Source: Mariannaea sp. PMI_226
Lineage: Eukaryota > Ascomycota > Sordariomycetes > Hypocreales > Nectriaceae
Length of the DNA stretch: 64,000 nucleotides
Direction: 5' to 3'
Assembly (NCBI GenBank): GCA_024336345.1
Contig: JANFOG010000010.1
Span: 620,001-684,000, forward strand
The notes below the pieces were generated by a model. That model was not told where the DNA came from. It searched no databases and was given only the letters and a program-made list of their open reading frames with translations. The number at the start of each line of letters is the position of its first letter. The stretch's first letter is position 1. This document shows positions 53,301-64,000 of this stretch, piece after piece. Position numbers and translations under genes: made by a program.

Positions 53301-54228
53301 ATGCTTTGTAAGGTCTGCAACCCAAAGGAAAGGGTTGAAAAAACGGCGGTACTCGTCTGCAGGTTTTCGAAGCCGGTAATAGATTTCACGGTTCCCATTT
53401 AGTGAGGATCGAAGCCAGATCTTGTGGCGAACAGCATGTTCTTTCAAAGTCCCATAGTTTCCAATGGGCAGAGCAGCAATGGTAACACGCTTGACGAAGA
53501 ACGTGGTATTCCCAACACTGAGTTTGCCGTCGAAAAAAAAATCGCCCATTCCTTGTCTGGCATCAAGTTGGTGAAGAGATCTCATCTCCTCAGGATAGTC
53601 AGGCTTGTCGCAGTAAATGGCAAATTCATCAAGCTGGAACTCGATAAAGCCATCGTCTTGCCCAGCTTGCTTTGCTAACCAGGCAAGACGGCGAACAGCT
53701 TCCGCCTCAGAAACCATGGGGGCACCGGGTTCAAACGGTTGGAAGCACGACTTTGGAGTAAGAAGAGAAGATTCGGGTAACTCAACCCTCAAAGTACTGC
53801 TCAAAGGCAGGTCCGCATCGCTAATGCTGTAGTCGATAGCGAAAGATCCGCCATTTTGTGGAGCTGGAGTTTCAAAGACTTCAGAGTCTGTTTCGAGGTT
53901 TCTTTGGTCGAAGTCAGAACTGAAGAATGGCGAGTTCTGTCCACTGTCGGATAGGTTTGTCGACCCAATTGAAGGTACTGCCGTCAGCAGCCTAGTCTCA
54001 GTTGCAGCTCTAGCATCACTCTCGTGGGCTTGCGGGCTATGGCTCATAAAGGCAATGCTCGGAAATTCGTAGTTTTGCACCACTGCCTGGTGAGCCTCTT
54101 GAAGAGTGGTTTCCCCAATGTCACCGGCCATAGATGGGTCATCCCCCATATCTTCCCTGTCTTTTTCTGTGGAAATTGAAATGCCTGTTAGCGAAATGTC
54201 CTACATCCAGTTGCGCCGACTTACCCAT
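50307..54228 (-). CDS. dim-2: DNA (cytosine-5) methyltransferase, DIM-2 type
   Basis: The main exon 54166-50307 encodes nearly everything. I propose a 4-nt first coding exon (54228-54225, ATGG) joined across a 58-nt intron (GTAAGT, GCTAAC branch, CACAG), giving 1287 aa starting MEKDREDMGDD; otherwise the start is ATG 54149 (1280 aa). After a disordered N-terminus, two BAH-like regions lie at about 475-565 and 595-680. The catalytic domain holds motif I DLFCGGGNFGRG (SAM), motif IV GGSPCPGF with nucleophile Cys about 815 (1280-aa numbering), ENVPG, QRRSRVFLAF and a C-terminal motif X (IRIVGNSVARE). In Neurospora DIM-2 performs all vegetative DNA methylation, guided by H3K9me3/HP1. The C-terminal 150 residues are Ser/Pro-rich. 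It is not the shorter RID type. Confidence 0.95.
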
Positions 54229-55205
54229 ACGAATCCGAGACAACGGAAATCATGCCGATAGGAATCTGAGCTCTCAGATAGAAGGCTATGGTTTGTTTGA
54301 TACAAAAATATGATACCGTTTGATGAAGACAGGTTCAAGCGTCATTAATGAAAGAGAAAGTAGAATGCAGATAGGAAGAGGTAGAGGCTTTTTCCCAAGT
54401 TCTCACGTTTGTTTGCGGCTTTCCAAAGATGATAGAGCTGTTGGGCCGGAAAGATTCAACAGAGAATAATTGGCATGTAGAATAACCAATACATGCGAGA
54501 AGGTAGGGCTTTCTTCCTCATGTAAAAGAAAAAAGTTAAGTTCAGTTACTTGACATGACATGCTGCTCGCTTGAGCACCAACGAAAGGATTAGCTCGAGA
54601 AAGACGAGCGAGATCCTAACAGGAAGAGCAGCAGATTAACAACAAGAACAATATTGATTGTCTCGGTGAATTACAAGTCACTTGAATCGCAAAGATGCCA
54701 ATAATTGACTGCTTCTCAATGTTCTCAGATCTTTCGAAGCACAGTTGAGCTTTCCCATCACAACCTCTTTCGCGAATAAAGAGGTTGATAGGTTGATGGG
54801 TTTGATATAACAAGCGCGAGGGGGACGCGCTGGGCCAGGAGGTCTGTCTGAGATACGAACCAATTGAAACTCCTTCAGTAATTACAAACAAGCAAACAAG
54901 AGAAAACTCCAGGATGCGCTAAACCCCTTACGGTATCCTGACTGCACGGGTGTCGCAATTCATCTGGTTGATACCCTTCTTTTCTTCTGCTTCACAGATT
55001 CACCAGTCACACAAGTTCCTTGATCCAAACCCGGTCGATTGATTCTTGATTCTTGATTCAAAATATGAACTACCAATGGATATCTCGATGCCATGCATGA
55101 TCCTCTAATTCTATGCACCATTTCCTTGTAAAACGCCTCGCCAAATGCATCCTGTCATAAAACTGCGGCCTGGCATAGTTGCCAAATTACCCGTCACTCT
55201 CCTCT
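54229..55205. other. Intergenic, dim-2 promoter
   Basis: 5' region of dim-2 and 3' flank of sld2, both minus strand. No gene seen. Confidence 0.5.
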
Positions 55206-56671
55206 TCATCTTCGGCGACGGAATCTGCTGTTGTACCCAGGCCCACCCTTTGCGCCGTTATTTTTCAACTTCAGTCTCTGGAAGTTTGCATGAGCCAGCT
55301 CATTGACCTTCCTAACCACTTTCTTCACAGCCCTAACCGGTTTCTTTGTAGCCTTCTTCTTCGCAGCTCCCTTGGCCTTCAAATCTTCCTCAAAGTCTGA
55401 CTCTAAATCCAAATCATCCTCTGCTCCCTGCTGTGTTTCGGGAACTCTGTTCTCCTCATCTTCATCGTCGCTGTGCTGAGGCTCATCCATGTTGACCGGG
55501 CGCTTGAATCGTGTCGGTTTGATGTTGACTTTTCTGGTTGTCCGCTTCTGGCCCTTTTTCTTGTAGACCTTCAACGGGAATCCATCTCTGCCCACAGCAT
55601 CCTCCACTGGGCTGTCGTACAAGCCTTCGTCATCAAAACCGCCAAGAGGAAGCTGTTTAGATTGGCCATCTTCTGCCAGCATATCTTCCTTAGGCTTGGA
55701 GGGGGCTGATTTCGGCCTGGGCTCACTCATTTCTCCGCCCTCTGCTTCCCGTAGAGCCTCCAGGTCCTCATCCAATGCCTCTTCTTCCACCTTTCGAAGA
55801 TTGGCCACAATCTCACTCAAGCCTCTCACCAGAGGCTTGCGGGGAAGCCGCAGAGGCGCGAGTGCATCAAAATCCCCATTTTCATCCAAAACCGAGAGAG
55901 AATTTCGTTTCAAGAAAGCTGGCGTATCAAACTGAAGCTTCGACACTGAGGATGGTGTGACTGCGTCGTGGATTCTTTCTTTGTTTTTAAGTGGTGTCAT
56001 GAAACTGTTCAATGCTTGTCGCTTGCTAGCCGACATTGGTGTCCGGCCCAGTCGCTCGGTCATCTCGTCGTCCATGAATTGCCTCTTTTTACTAGGTGTC
56101 GCGTCAATCCTTCGTGGAGCGTTCTTCTTTGTTGGCGAATCATTTTTCGATGGTGTTCCGAGTTCCTTCTCTACTAATAAATCGAAAAGTCCTAACACTC
56201 GGCCATCGCGTTGAGGAGTTGGGCCGAGGGAAGTGACAGAGGCCGGGCTAAAAAGCTTCCTCGAAACAACCGGAGAGTTCATGAGGTCGTTGTCATAGTT
56301 AATACTACGGTCCTTGGATGGTGTTTCAAAGTTCCTGACTCGCTTCGTGGGTGTTTGGGCTGGCAGAGGATCGGTTTTGCGTTTCTTGATCTTGGAATCT
56401 TGACTTGGAGGTGGTGGTGGTACTTTGCCGGAGAGGATTTCGCGGACTTGGTTGTATTGTTTGTATTTGCGGGCTGGATAACTGGTAAGAAAAAGGTCGG
56501 ATTGGCCTTGTGAGAATCATGACACTTACCAATGTCAGGATTGGCCTTAATATCTTCCCTTCCGGGTTTCCTGCCATTGTGCGACTTCGCCCACTCGCCC
56601 TCCCACTTCTTCAAATCCGCGCGCAGGTCTTGTGATTTAGTTTCATACTCTGCTTTCGTTGTGGCGTCCAT
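55206..56671 (-). CDS. sld2: DNA replication regulator Sld2 (Drc1)
   Basis: Exons 56671-56530 and 56473-55206 flank a 56-nt intron; 469 aa. The N-terminal helix region (LRADLKKWEGEWAKSHNGRK, then KYKQYNQVREIL) is the conserved Sld2/RecQL4-like segment. The middle has many SP/TP sites (ETPSKD, NSPVV, GPTPQR, GTPSK), fitting CDK phosphorylation that lets Sld2 bind Dpb11 for origin firing. The C-terminus is acidic then highly basic (KKKATKKPVRAVKKVVRKV) and ends FRRRR, as in fungal Sld2 proteins. It is nuclear. Confidence 0.92.
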
Positions 56672-57253
56672 GGTGATATGTGGCGAAAGGATTTGGTGTG
56701 AGATGGAGAGAGTGACTTTTAAAAGAGAGAAAGGGAAAAGGCCAAAATCCAAAGTCGATGTTCTAAAAGAAAATGGCAGTCTAGGGTTAATTTAGAGGGA
56801 GATGTGGTGGAGAGAGTCGCGCTTCCCACGCGTGTACTCTAAAGATTGTTTTAAGGTGGGACGCGAGCCAGAGCAAACGCGTAAAGTGCAGGAGCTTCCC
56901 AACGAGAACGTCATTTGTTAGCACTGCTGCAGGGAAGGCACGGAACTATCCATCTCCACTGGCCCCATTTTTACACGCTGCCTGTTGCCACCCCAGACTC
57001 GACTGCCACGACTAGGTACCCGCTACCTCATCCCCCTACGTCGGATGGCCTCACTTGAGAGTCGACGATACTTACGTCGCGTACCTTAGTTACTTGCTTT
57101 ACCTAAAGCGAAAGAGTACGTACCGCGCATTCAGACCCCACCATCTTCGCTTCATTGCCAGAACTCCATCGATCCAATATCTCCAACTGCGTTCTTCTCT
57201 CTCCTGCGCTTCTGGCTTTTTCTGGCGCTGAAACCTCGAGCTGCATTGTTGCA
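56672..57253. promoter_or_regulatory. Divergent promoter region, sld2 / RING gene
   Basis: A 582-bp spacer between divergent genes. TACC-rich stretch near 57015-57105 (ACTAGGTACC, CTTTACCTAAAG). No further gene. Confidence 0.35.
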
Positions 57254-58345
57254 ATGGAACCCGACCCTTCCACTGGAGATCTTCAGTCTCGAGTACTCCA
57301 AGGCACGCTTGACGAAATATCGGCAAGACAAGAACAAGACTCGGCTGGCTGCTGCGTCATCTGCCTAGAATCCGTCAGCGATGGCTGCGAGACTCTTCCA
57401 TGCCACCACCACAATTTTGACTACCTCTGTCTCCTGAGCTGGCTCGAGCAGTCTCAAAAATGCCCTCTCTGTAAAGCAGATATCACCCAAGTTCGCCATG
57501 CTCTCGACGAACCAGTCGCCAAGGTTTACGACGTTCCCCCTCCGAGCACAAGTCCGGTCCCTGCTCAAGACACAAGGAGATACTCTACTTCGTTAAGGCT
57601 TTATCCTCGATTTCCTCGCAGGCGCAATTATCGCAACCAACCTCGCAGCGCTCCACAAAACGAGAGTCCTTCCGGCGTAGTAGCATGGCGTCGTGATATC
57701 TACCGCTCAAACCGTTACTCGAAACATGTCGGATCGAATCGCGTTTCTCAATATCGAGAACTGACACCGAATTTGTTTTGCGCAGATACAGAGCTCGTAT
57801 CTCGCGCCCGAATGTGGATTCGCCGGGAACTTCAAGTCTTCTCGTTTCTCACGCTCGATGATGCGGACTCCGTTGTATCACGTCCCGCGGATACGCATGC
57901 AAGCAGTGCCATGGCGCAAAGGAGGGCTAATAACGCAGAATTCCTCCTTGAATACATTATTGCTGTCCTCAAATCAGTGGATATTATGGGTAGTGGTGGG
58001 CAGGCCGAAGATATGATATCGGATTTCTTGGGGAGGGAGAACACTCGTCTCTTTCTGCATGAGTTGAGGGCATGGTTACGCAGTCCGTACACGAAACTCG
58101 AAGATTGGGATCGATCTGTTCAGTACGACGAGCCGACAGCAGAAGGCAGCAGAGCAGAGTTACCAAGAACCAGTAACAGAGACAGGGGCGAGTCGGTTGG
58201 GAGCCAGCACAGCCATTCCACAAGGGGAGATTATTATCGACCAAGTAGAGGTCGGGTTGAGAAGCGGAGAATATCTTCAAAACGGTCTTCCCAAGGGCGA
58301 AGGAGCCGGCAGGACACACACCATAGAAGTGATGATCGGCGTTAA
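57254..58345 (+). CDS. RING-finger protein, probable E3 ubiquitin ligase (fungal TOPORS-like)
   Basis: Single exon of 363 aa. The RING lies at 34-73: CVIC, then LPCHHHNFDYLCLLSWLE and KCPLC. Between the first His and Cys59 the fifth zinc-ligand position is Asp56 (FDYLC), a pattern I recall from a fungal RING group. The middle (about 180-300) is predicted helical (RARMWIRRELQVFSFL, FLLEYIIAVLKSVDIMG). The C-terminus is Arg/Ser-rich (RVEKRRISSKRSSQGRRSRQ), as in TOPORS, suggesting nuclear location. Substrate is unknown. ATG 57254 is the first true ATG of the frame. Confidence 0.88.
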   Translation: MEPDPSTGDLQSRVLQGTLDEISARQEQDSAGCCVICLESVSDGCETLPCHHHNFDYLCLLSWLEQSQKCPLCKADITQVRHALDEPVAKVYDVPPPSTSPVPAQDTRRYSTSLRLYPRFPRRRNYRNQPRSAPQNESPSGVVAWRRDIYRSNRYSKHVGSNRVSQYRELTPNLFCADTELVSRARMWIRRELQVFSFLTLDDADSVVSRPADTHASSAMAQRRANNAEFLLEYIIAVLKSVDIMGSGGQAEDMISDFLGRENTRLFLHELRAWLRSPYTKLEDWDRSVQYDEPTAEGSRAELPRTSNRDRGESVGSQHSHSTRGDYYRPSRGRVEKRRISSKRSSQGRRSRQDTHHRSDDRR

Positions 58346-58932
58346 TGTTTTAGGTCATTCTTAGAGTTGCATATGCCGGAGTTGGGTTTTTGGTCTTTTT
58401 GGGTCTGGACAGTTTGAATGGTTTGAAGAATAGATACCCGGGGAGCAATCTCCAATCTTTGTGAGCAGCTATATAGACATAGTGGTGTGTATTACAATCC
58501 TTGTTGACATTGCACACCCTCGAGCACGCATGATACAGCGCTTGTCGATAATTACATTGGCCCATGACCTCAACAGGTTTCTAGACAGTTCTCAACATTC
58601 GCAACCCCGGTGCAACCTCTTGTCCGTGTCCACGGTCGTGTCTCCGCCTCCGAAACAATGGTATGGTCTAAATTTTTGATCTGAGGCAGACGCCATTAGC
58701 AACCGGCGGAGTTCCGCCCACAACGACGAAGCCGTCCGCAACAACAGGATACTAAAAGGGCGTCGCTGGCTCCCTTTCCAAATTTCCAAACCAGACTTTA
58801 CTTTACTTTGTCAGAATTACTTGGTCTTTGATAACGCCGTATCACCAATTCATTCCATATCATCCATCCTATTATTGAGATCTCCGCAACTCAACATCAC
58901 CACCTAAAAATAATATAAAGAAAAACGATACA
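58346..58932. other. Intergenic
   Basis: 3' flank of the RING gene and promoter of the FrnE-like gene. No gene seen. Confidence 0.5.
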
Positions 58933-59628
58933 ATGGCCTCAATCTCCATAACTGCCATCTCCGATCCCGTCTGCCCCTTCTGCTACATCGGGCTTCGACG
59001 CCTCGATCAGGCCCTGCACCTCTACCGCAAGACCGTCCCTGGTGCCAAGGCTCTGCCGGTCAAAATCACCTGGCACGCCTACCAGCTGGATCCTTCGGCC
59101 CCGCGCCGTGTCTCCCAGTCCTGGTCGGCCAAAGCCGCTCTGCGCCGAGGTGAGGATCGCGTCCCCGCGCTGCAGAAGCAGCTGCGAGACGTAGGATCGC
59201 GCGAGGGTGTGAACTTTAGCTTCGACTGCAGGATTGGCAACACAATCGAGGCTCATCGCCTTGTCGTCTTGGCGAGGAAGCTGGATCCCGCTGGGGACGA
59301 AGACTTAGAGCACAAGGTCACGCAGCAGACGATGAACATGTTCTTTGAAGAAGGGGGGGATATCACAAGCACGGAGGATCTCGTGCGAGCAGCGACCAGG
59401 GCCGGCATTGATGCAGACCAAGCCAGGACTTGGCTAGAAGGCGACGATGGGTTGGAAGAAGTTCAGAAGGAAGTTGATGAGACGGTTCGCATGGGAATAA
59501 AGGGAGTGCCTCGATTTATCATCAATGACAAGTTTGTAGTGGATGGTGCAGACGATGTTGGAGTCTTCTTCGAACAGCTTGTCCTGGCAAAGGAGAGTTT
59601 GGAAAATGTTCAAAAAGGAGTAGAATAA
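58933..59628 (+). CDS. FrnE/DsbA-like thioredoxin-fold oxidoreductase
   Basis: Single exon of 231 aa. The thioredoxin-fold start ITAISDPVCPFCYIGLRRL has the redox CxxC (CPFC, residues 14-17). The helical insertion and the cis-Pro loop GIKGVPRFIINDKFVVDGA follow the FrnE (DSBA-like) family layout. There is no signal peptide, so cytosolic. Family members act as disulfide oxidoreductases or isomerases, some in polyketide clusters; no such cluster is present here, so the substrate is open. It converges with spc34 (165 bp between stops). Confidence 0.93.
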   Translation: MASISITAISDPVCPFCYIGLRRLDQALHLYRKTVPGAKALPVKITWHAYQLDPSAPRRVSQSWSAKAALRRGEDRVPALQKQLRDVGSREGVNFSFDCRIGNTIEAHRLVVLARKLDPAGDEDLEHKVTQQTMNMFFEEGGDITSTEDLVRAATRAGIDADQARTWLEGDDGLEEVQKEVDETVRMGIKGVPRFIINDKFVVDGADDVGVFFEQLVLAKESLENVQKGVE

Positions 59629-59793
59629 AGAAATTGGCGGCCCAGGCAACATTCCAGGTAGTATACATCAATTCTATTCTTCCATAGACTTCGCAGTAAT
59701 AGATCTCTCTTATACGTTCAACATAATCTCGTTTGTATCATTCATCACCCAAAGAGGGGGGTTATTACCACCATCATGTTTCCCTTCTTAGAT

Positions 59794-60626
59794 TCACATA
59801 TTCCTCAGCCCTCCCAAGTCTCTCTCCATTTGTCTCAGTCTCGCCTGCAAATCCCGCTTCTTTGCCTCCATCCCCCTCGCCTCCTCTTCCTCTCTCTTTA
59901 GATCTTCCTCCGTCCACTCAGCCTCGCCCTCGTCCAATTCTTCCTCCTCGTCTTCGTCATCTCCCTCGTCCATCCAGTCCCTATTCAAGCTTGCCAGCTG
60001 CTCCGCCTGCTCCGAAACTTTGGCCTCGAAGTACGCCATGGTATTTTTCCCATGCGCGTACTTGCTCCTCAGCACCGCGATGCGCTCTCTCGCTCCAGGC
60101 AGCTCGTAGACGCCGCAGAGCTTCTCTGCGCCTTGCAGCAGGACGTCCACGTCCACATCTCCCTTGCGGTCCTGCTCGCCACGCCGCAGCTTCTCGTGCA
60201 TCGGCGCTCCAAGGACAGCGGCGACGGCGGTGTGACGACGAGGGTTGTGCGCGGCACCGGTGCGGGTGGGCGGTCCGGTGGTCACCTCCCCGGACGCGAC
60301 ATTGAATACGGTCTGACGGCGCTTCTTCTTTGGAGGCTCCGCTTCGGCGGGTTTCAACGATGTAGGTGGCGGGGGAGGTGGTGGTACAGAGAAGAGAGCT
60401 CGCTCGTGGGGTTCTGTGTCGCGAATAAGAGAGGTGATGTCGTGGCTGGAGAGAAGGGCATTGGTGAAAATCTTGGGCTGAGGAAAGCTAAAAAGGGGCG
60501 CGAAATCAGTCAGTGATCTAGGTATTTCTGTGGTTTTACGGCTCCTTATTTCAATACTTACGGCAGAGAGTCAATTCCTTGACATGAGTAGCCAATCTGC
60601 TCGAGATGTGCTGAGAGGAGAGACAT
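59794..60626 (-). CDS. spc34: DASH complex subunit Spc34
   Basis: Exons 60626-60562 and 60487-59794 flank a 74-nt intron; 252 aa. The start MSLLSAHLEQIGYSCQGIDS followed by FPQPKIFTNALL and HDITSLIRDTEPHERALFSV is characteristic of Spc34. The C-terminal third is an acidic coiled coil. The DASH/Dam1 ring couples kinetochores to spindle microtubules. The upstream exon is needed to obtain the N-terminus. Confidence 0.94.
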
Positions 60627-62337
60627 GGCTGATACCTGGGTGAGGTGGATATGCTGAGCGCGTTTACGGTAGGTCTGGGGTACGTATTGCCTCTTTCTTG
60701 TTTCTCCTGTATCTCAGAATGGAATTTCTTATTGTGCAACAGTTTTCTCTTCCTGTATGTAAATAATATGGCGATGGTGTTGATGCATGCAGTCCAAATA
60801 GCATACACGCTGTTGTCATGAGTGTTTTGCGATTCAATCAAAACAATGAAGCAAACGTGATAGCTCTCCTCAAATCCTTATCGATAAGCACCCTCCATGA
60901 TGGCGGGGTCTTTGGTCTTTGGGTAGTGTTGAGCACGGAGCACACGGAGCCCGGAGCACGCTCTGCCGCCTCCCAATTCCGGATTCTCTCACACGGCACA
61001 GCACAGTCAGCTTCAGAGCAAACATCCCGAAAACCATGAACAAGCTGCGCTATCCCTACCCTAGACTGGCGCTGCATTGCATCATGTCATTCTGATTCTC
61101 TCACCTGAGATACTTTGATAAGCACTCATCTTCTACCATGGGTAACCATGATTTCCCATCCTTCCAACAGCTGAGCATCAGTCACCCCTTCGCCCTAGCT
61201 CGCGCACATTCCACCATGCTTGATATTCCCTCAGCGTTCCATTGTGCACCCATCTTGAAAATCCATGCACTGTCATCACGAGATCAACACATCTTGATTC
61301 ACTCATTTGTCCAAATATCGCAAAGCAATTTATCCATACAAAACCAATTTAGTAATATGCCTAGACACTCGCGCTCAGCCCGCCGGAGCCTAGATCCCCC
61401 CCCATATCAATTTCGCGGCTTCTGTCACTAATGCTCATGTCGCACATTCACACATCAGATGCTCGTCATCTCCCTAGCTCTACTTTCTCATGCCACCTCA
61501 TACAAGGCCCCCCCCCCCCCCACCATCCAGTCCATCGGTGTCACCGCCTCACCTCTTACCAAACCTGCTGGACACTTTTGTTGTGGGCCGCCCAATTGAG
61601 TGGACTGCATCATGCATCAATCTCTCCAAACTCAGCACCGAGTCTACATAGTATAGCTGGAATCAACACTACCTGGTTTGGGACATGTTGAACTCCTTGT
61701 ACAATGGTAACAAGACTGCCAAATCTATCTTAGCCTAGCTAGGTTGATCAACTCACCCTTACGTCAAATAACACCTTTCTCTTTGCTCAATGGTCTCCAA
61801 AACGCATAACTTAATCTCCCACATGGCTCCTGATACGCATAGTCACCGTGCGTCTTCCGTCAATGCCCTTCCTTGTGAACATCATCTGACTGAAATGTGA
61901 ATAAACGGTCTATAAGGTATCCAACGAAAAATGCAGGGTCGGCGGTGGTCCTACTATTGCCAGTACCCCTGATGCTATGCCGTCCGTCTATGCAAAATGC
62001 TAAATTTCAATCTCCCAATTCAAATGCTCATGCTCATCCAATTGCCTAACTTAAGACCTCACCAGGGGGTCATAGCCAAGTGCCTAGTCCAGCATAATTA
62101 AAGCCACAGATCGTCGTCTGACAGATCCCCTCAAACGATTTTGGACCCGACGAACAGGGAAAAAAAGACAGCATGGCGGGCTAATAGCTTGTAAGGGTGG
62201 AACGTTTTATCGTCATCAGAGGGACCCCTGGTCTCCTCTCATTCTCGTAACTTCATCAGTAGTTCTTGTCTATTGTCGCCATGGATAGCATCTCCGAGTC
62301 GCCTGACCTCTCGGTCAGCGTTAAAATTCCTTCTGTT
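60627..62337. other. Intergenic, 1.7 kb
   Basis: No gene seen. It contains a poly-C run (about 61508-61521) and a short GGAGCAC direct repeat near 60935-60960. ORFs of up to 97 codons lack motifs. Confidence 0.45.
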
Positions 62338-63402
62338 TCAGCTCGAGTCCATCTCCATGATCTCTATAGCTCCCCAGTAAGGAAGTTCACGTGCCAGGCT
62401 CTGTCCTGCAGCCCACTCATCCTCACTTGAGTCGGGTTCCTCAAGCTCCTCAATTCGAGCGGGCGGAGGATCGTGGAATAGGAGGCTCGTGCGCTGCATT
62501 TTCCTGCGCATCTTACGGGCGCTAGATCCGACGTCGTTGACGTCTAGTGCCTCGCCATCGTCGTCGGAATCGCTGAGCTCGCTGTGTGTTCGTTTGCCAA
62601 AGCTGCTTCCCATACTCATGCGGCGGAATTTTCTGCGTTGCTCTCGTCGTCTTAGAAAAGCTTCCTCATCAAAATCGTAGCTCTCTTCGTTGTCCGAAGT
62701 CTCGTTGCTGCAGTTAAGGTTCTTTAGGTCATGCATCATGTCCTTGTCTAGTTCTCTGTGTCGTGACCTCGACCGACTGCGGTTTGACTCAATCTCTGTT
62801 GGAAGGAGGACGTCAAGTTCTTCACAGTCGCTGTCCATGGGGTCGACCTCTTCCAACGTGAAGTTGCAAATTACCGTCGTTGTCGTTGCGGTAAGGTGCG
62901 AAATCTCAGCCTCTTCTTCAGAAGGGTCAGATTCACCTGAGTCGCTAGTGCTTGCAGAAGAGTCTGACATGCGGTCGTCAGAATTGTCCTCAAAGTTGGT
63001 GTCTATAGGTAGCATGGCACGTCTATGGGATTCATCCACGCTTCCTATGCTTGCGCCATCAGAGGAAGCATCGTTGCTATTGTCGAGAGGGGAAGAGGAA
63101 GAAGAAGAAGAGCGCGGGCTCAACTGTTCAGGGCCAAAAGTTGGACGATAGCTAAACTGGTGACCGTTCCCGAACGGTTTGATGTTGGGATCCTCATCAA
63201 GGGGTTTATGAGGCTGAAATAAGTCCCTAAAGTCAGGTTGGCGACGAGGCTTGAGGCTATGTTTACGAGAAGCCGGTGGTGAAGTGGTGGGGGTGTCGGG
63301 TGGTGAGGTTGGGTCGGCGGTGAGATGCTGATCCTGCTGAGATTCGGCAGTTTTGAGGTCTGGAGTGGCTGGCCGCCGCCGAATAATTCTACTCCTTGGC
63401 AT
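62338..63402 (-). CDS. Conserved-looking acidic disordered protein, unknown function
   Basis: Single exon of 354 aa. It starts MPRSRIIRRRPATPD and is dominated by Ser, Asp and Glu, with poly-Ser (about residues 98-104) and SDSSASTSDSGESDPSEEE. Basic patches (RSRSRSRHRELDK, RRREQRRKFRR, ARKMRRKMQRTSLLF) alternate with acidic ones, and the C-terminus (PPPARIEELEEPDSSEDE, then ARELPYW) looks more constrained. I recall similar fungal hypothetical proteins but no function. Probably nuclear given the basic stretches. An uninterrupted frame of this length with biased but consistent composition supports a real gene. Confidence 0.72.
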   Translation of the reverse strand: MPRSRIIRRRPATPDLKTAESQQDQHLTADPTSPPDTPTTSPPASRKHSLKPRRQPDFRDLFQPHKPLDEDPNIKPFGNGHQFSYRPTFGPEQLSPRSSSSSSSPLDNSNDASSDGASIGSVDESHRRAMLPIDTNFEDNSDDRMSDSSASTSDSGESDPSEEEAEISHLTATTTTVICNFTLEEVDPMDSDCEELDVLLPTEIESNRSRSRSRHRELDKDMMHDLKNLNCSNETSDNEESYDFDEEAFLRRREQRRKFRRMSMGSSFGKRTHSELSDSDDDGEALDVNDVGSSARKMRRKMQRTSLLFHDPPPARIEELEEPDSSEDEWAAGQSLARELPYWGAIEIMEMDSS

Positions 63403-64000
63403 GGTGAAGGAGATTTGGTTGGTAATATTTTGAACTCCTGGGACTTTGAGAAGAGTAAAAAAAAAAAACGTATATCGTGAGTGTTCTTTATGGAGTGGTG
63501 AGGTTTCCGGGGACAGGATCGGGATCCCTCAGTGTTGGTCAATGGCGGGCCGCCGGCTTAGACAAAGCAAGACAAAGACCAGACAAAGGACGGGCGGGAA
63601 CGGGACCGTCAACGGGACCTTATCAATCAAGCTTTATGGCTGGCGCGGAGGTGGGGTTTTCCTCTGGACAATGGCTGGAGGAAAAGCCAAACAAAAAAAG
63701 GGCTTTGTTATAGCGGTATTAAGAGCCAAGAGGCGGAATCCGAGGTACTTTCCAGTACAGTACCACAGGTGACGAGAATGTGAAGAGGAGAGGACGAGAC
63801 ATAAAAAGTCGACCAGGAAAAAATGGTGCAGTGCAATCGTTTAGGTTGCTGCTGGCTACTGCTGGTTCTGCTGGGATACTGCGCGGGGCTGCCAGCAGAG
63901 CATCGCAGGACGCAATGCACCCAAGTGGGAGGGGGAAGGGTGGATTGGGCCTTGAGGGGGTACCCTCTCAGGTCTTCAAGAGAGGGGAGGTTAGGTCTTT
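63403..64000. other. Intergenic to window end
   Basis: Promoter of the acidic-protein gene. ORFs here are short and unconvincing. Confidence 0.5.

Overview
The window is nuclear DNA of a filamentous ascomycete (Pezizomycotina). Genes carry short GT-AG introns of about 45-150 nt, and the gene set includes a GH72 glucanosyltransferase, a DASH subunit, a Zn2Cys6 regulator and a DIM-2-type DNA methyltransferase. I infer Sordariomycetes, probably Hypocreales, from overall protein character; the species is not identified. I see no transposon, virus or rDNA.

Layout. 0-10 kb: a small disordered protein gene (-), a 4 kb gene-free stretch, a GPI-type beta-1,3-glucanosyltransferase (+), a possible small zinc-binding ORF and a DIP5-like amino-acid permease (+). 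10-22 kb: three tRNA-Gly(UCC) genes, a secreted S41 peptidase (+), a PAP2 phosphatase (+) tail-to-tail with guanine deaminase (-), an SYLF/Ysc84 actin regulator (-) and an intron-containing tRNA-Met. 22-32 kb: an intracellular GH2 beta-galactosidase (-) divergent from a lactose-permease-like MFS transporter (+), followed by a Zn2Cys6 regulator (+), which looks like a lactose/galactoside utilisation cluster. 33-40 kb: a promethin-like membrane protein (+), proteasome ATPase Rpt2 (-) head-to-head with the UBA-containing E2 Ubc1 (+), and succinyl-CoA ligase alpha (-). 40-46.5 kb: a 6.3 kb stretch without convincing genes, holding most copies of a dispersed TACGGAGTA motif. 46.5-54 kb: a triple-AAA CbxX-type ATPase (+) convergent with dim-2 (-). 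55-64 kb: Sld2 (-), a fungal RING protein (+), a FrnE/DsbA-like oxidoreductase (+), DASH Spc34 (-) and a disordered acidic protein (-).

Most genes are housekeeping. The items most worth attention are the three-gene lactose cluster with its own regulator and a promoter rich in TCCGA/TTCGGA and CreA-type sites, the triple-AAA protein with eroded Walker B motifs and a tandem N-terminal repeat, the non-canonical PAP2 motif 3, minimal first coding exons in rpt2 (3 nt) and dim-2 (4 nt), and the dispersed TACGGAGTA motif. Exon coordinates were worked out by hand from splice signals and reading frame; no alignment or RNA data was available.
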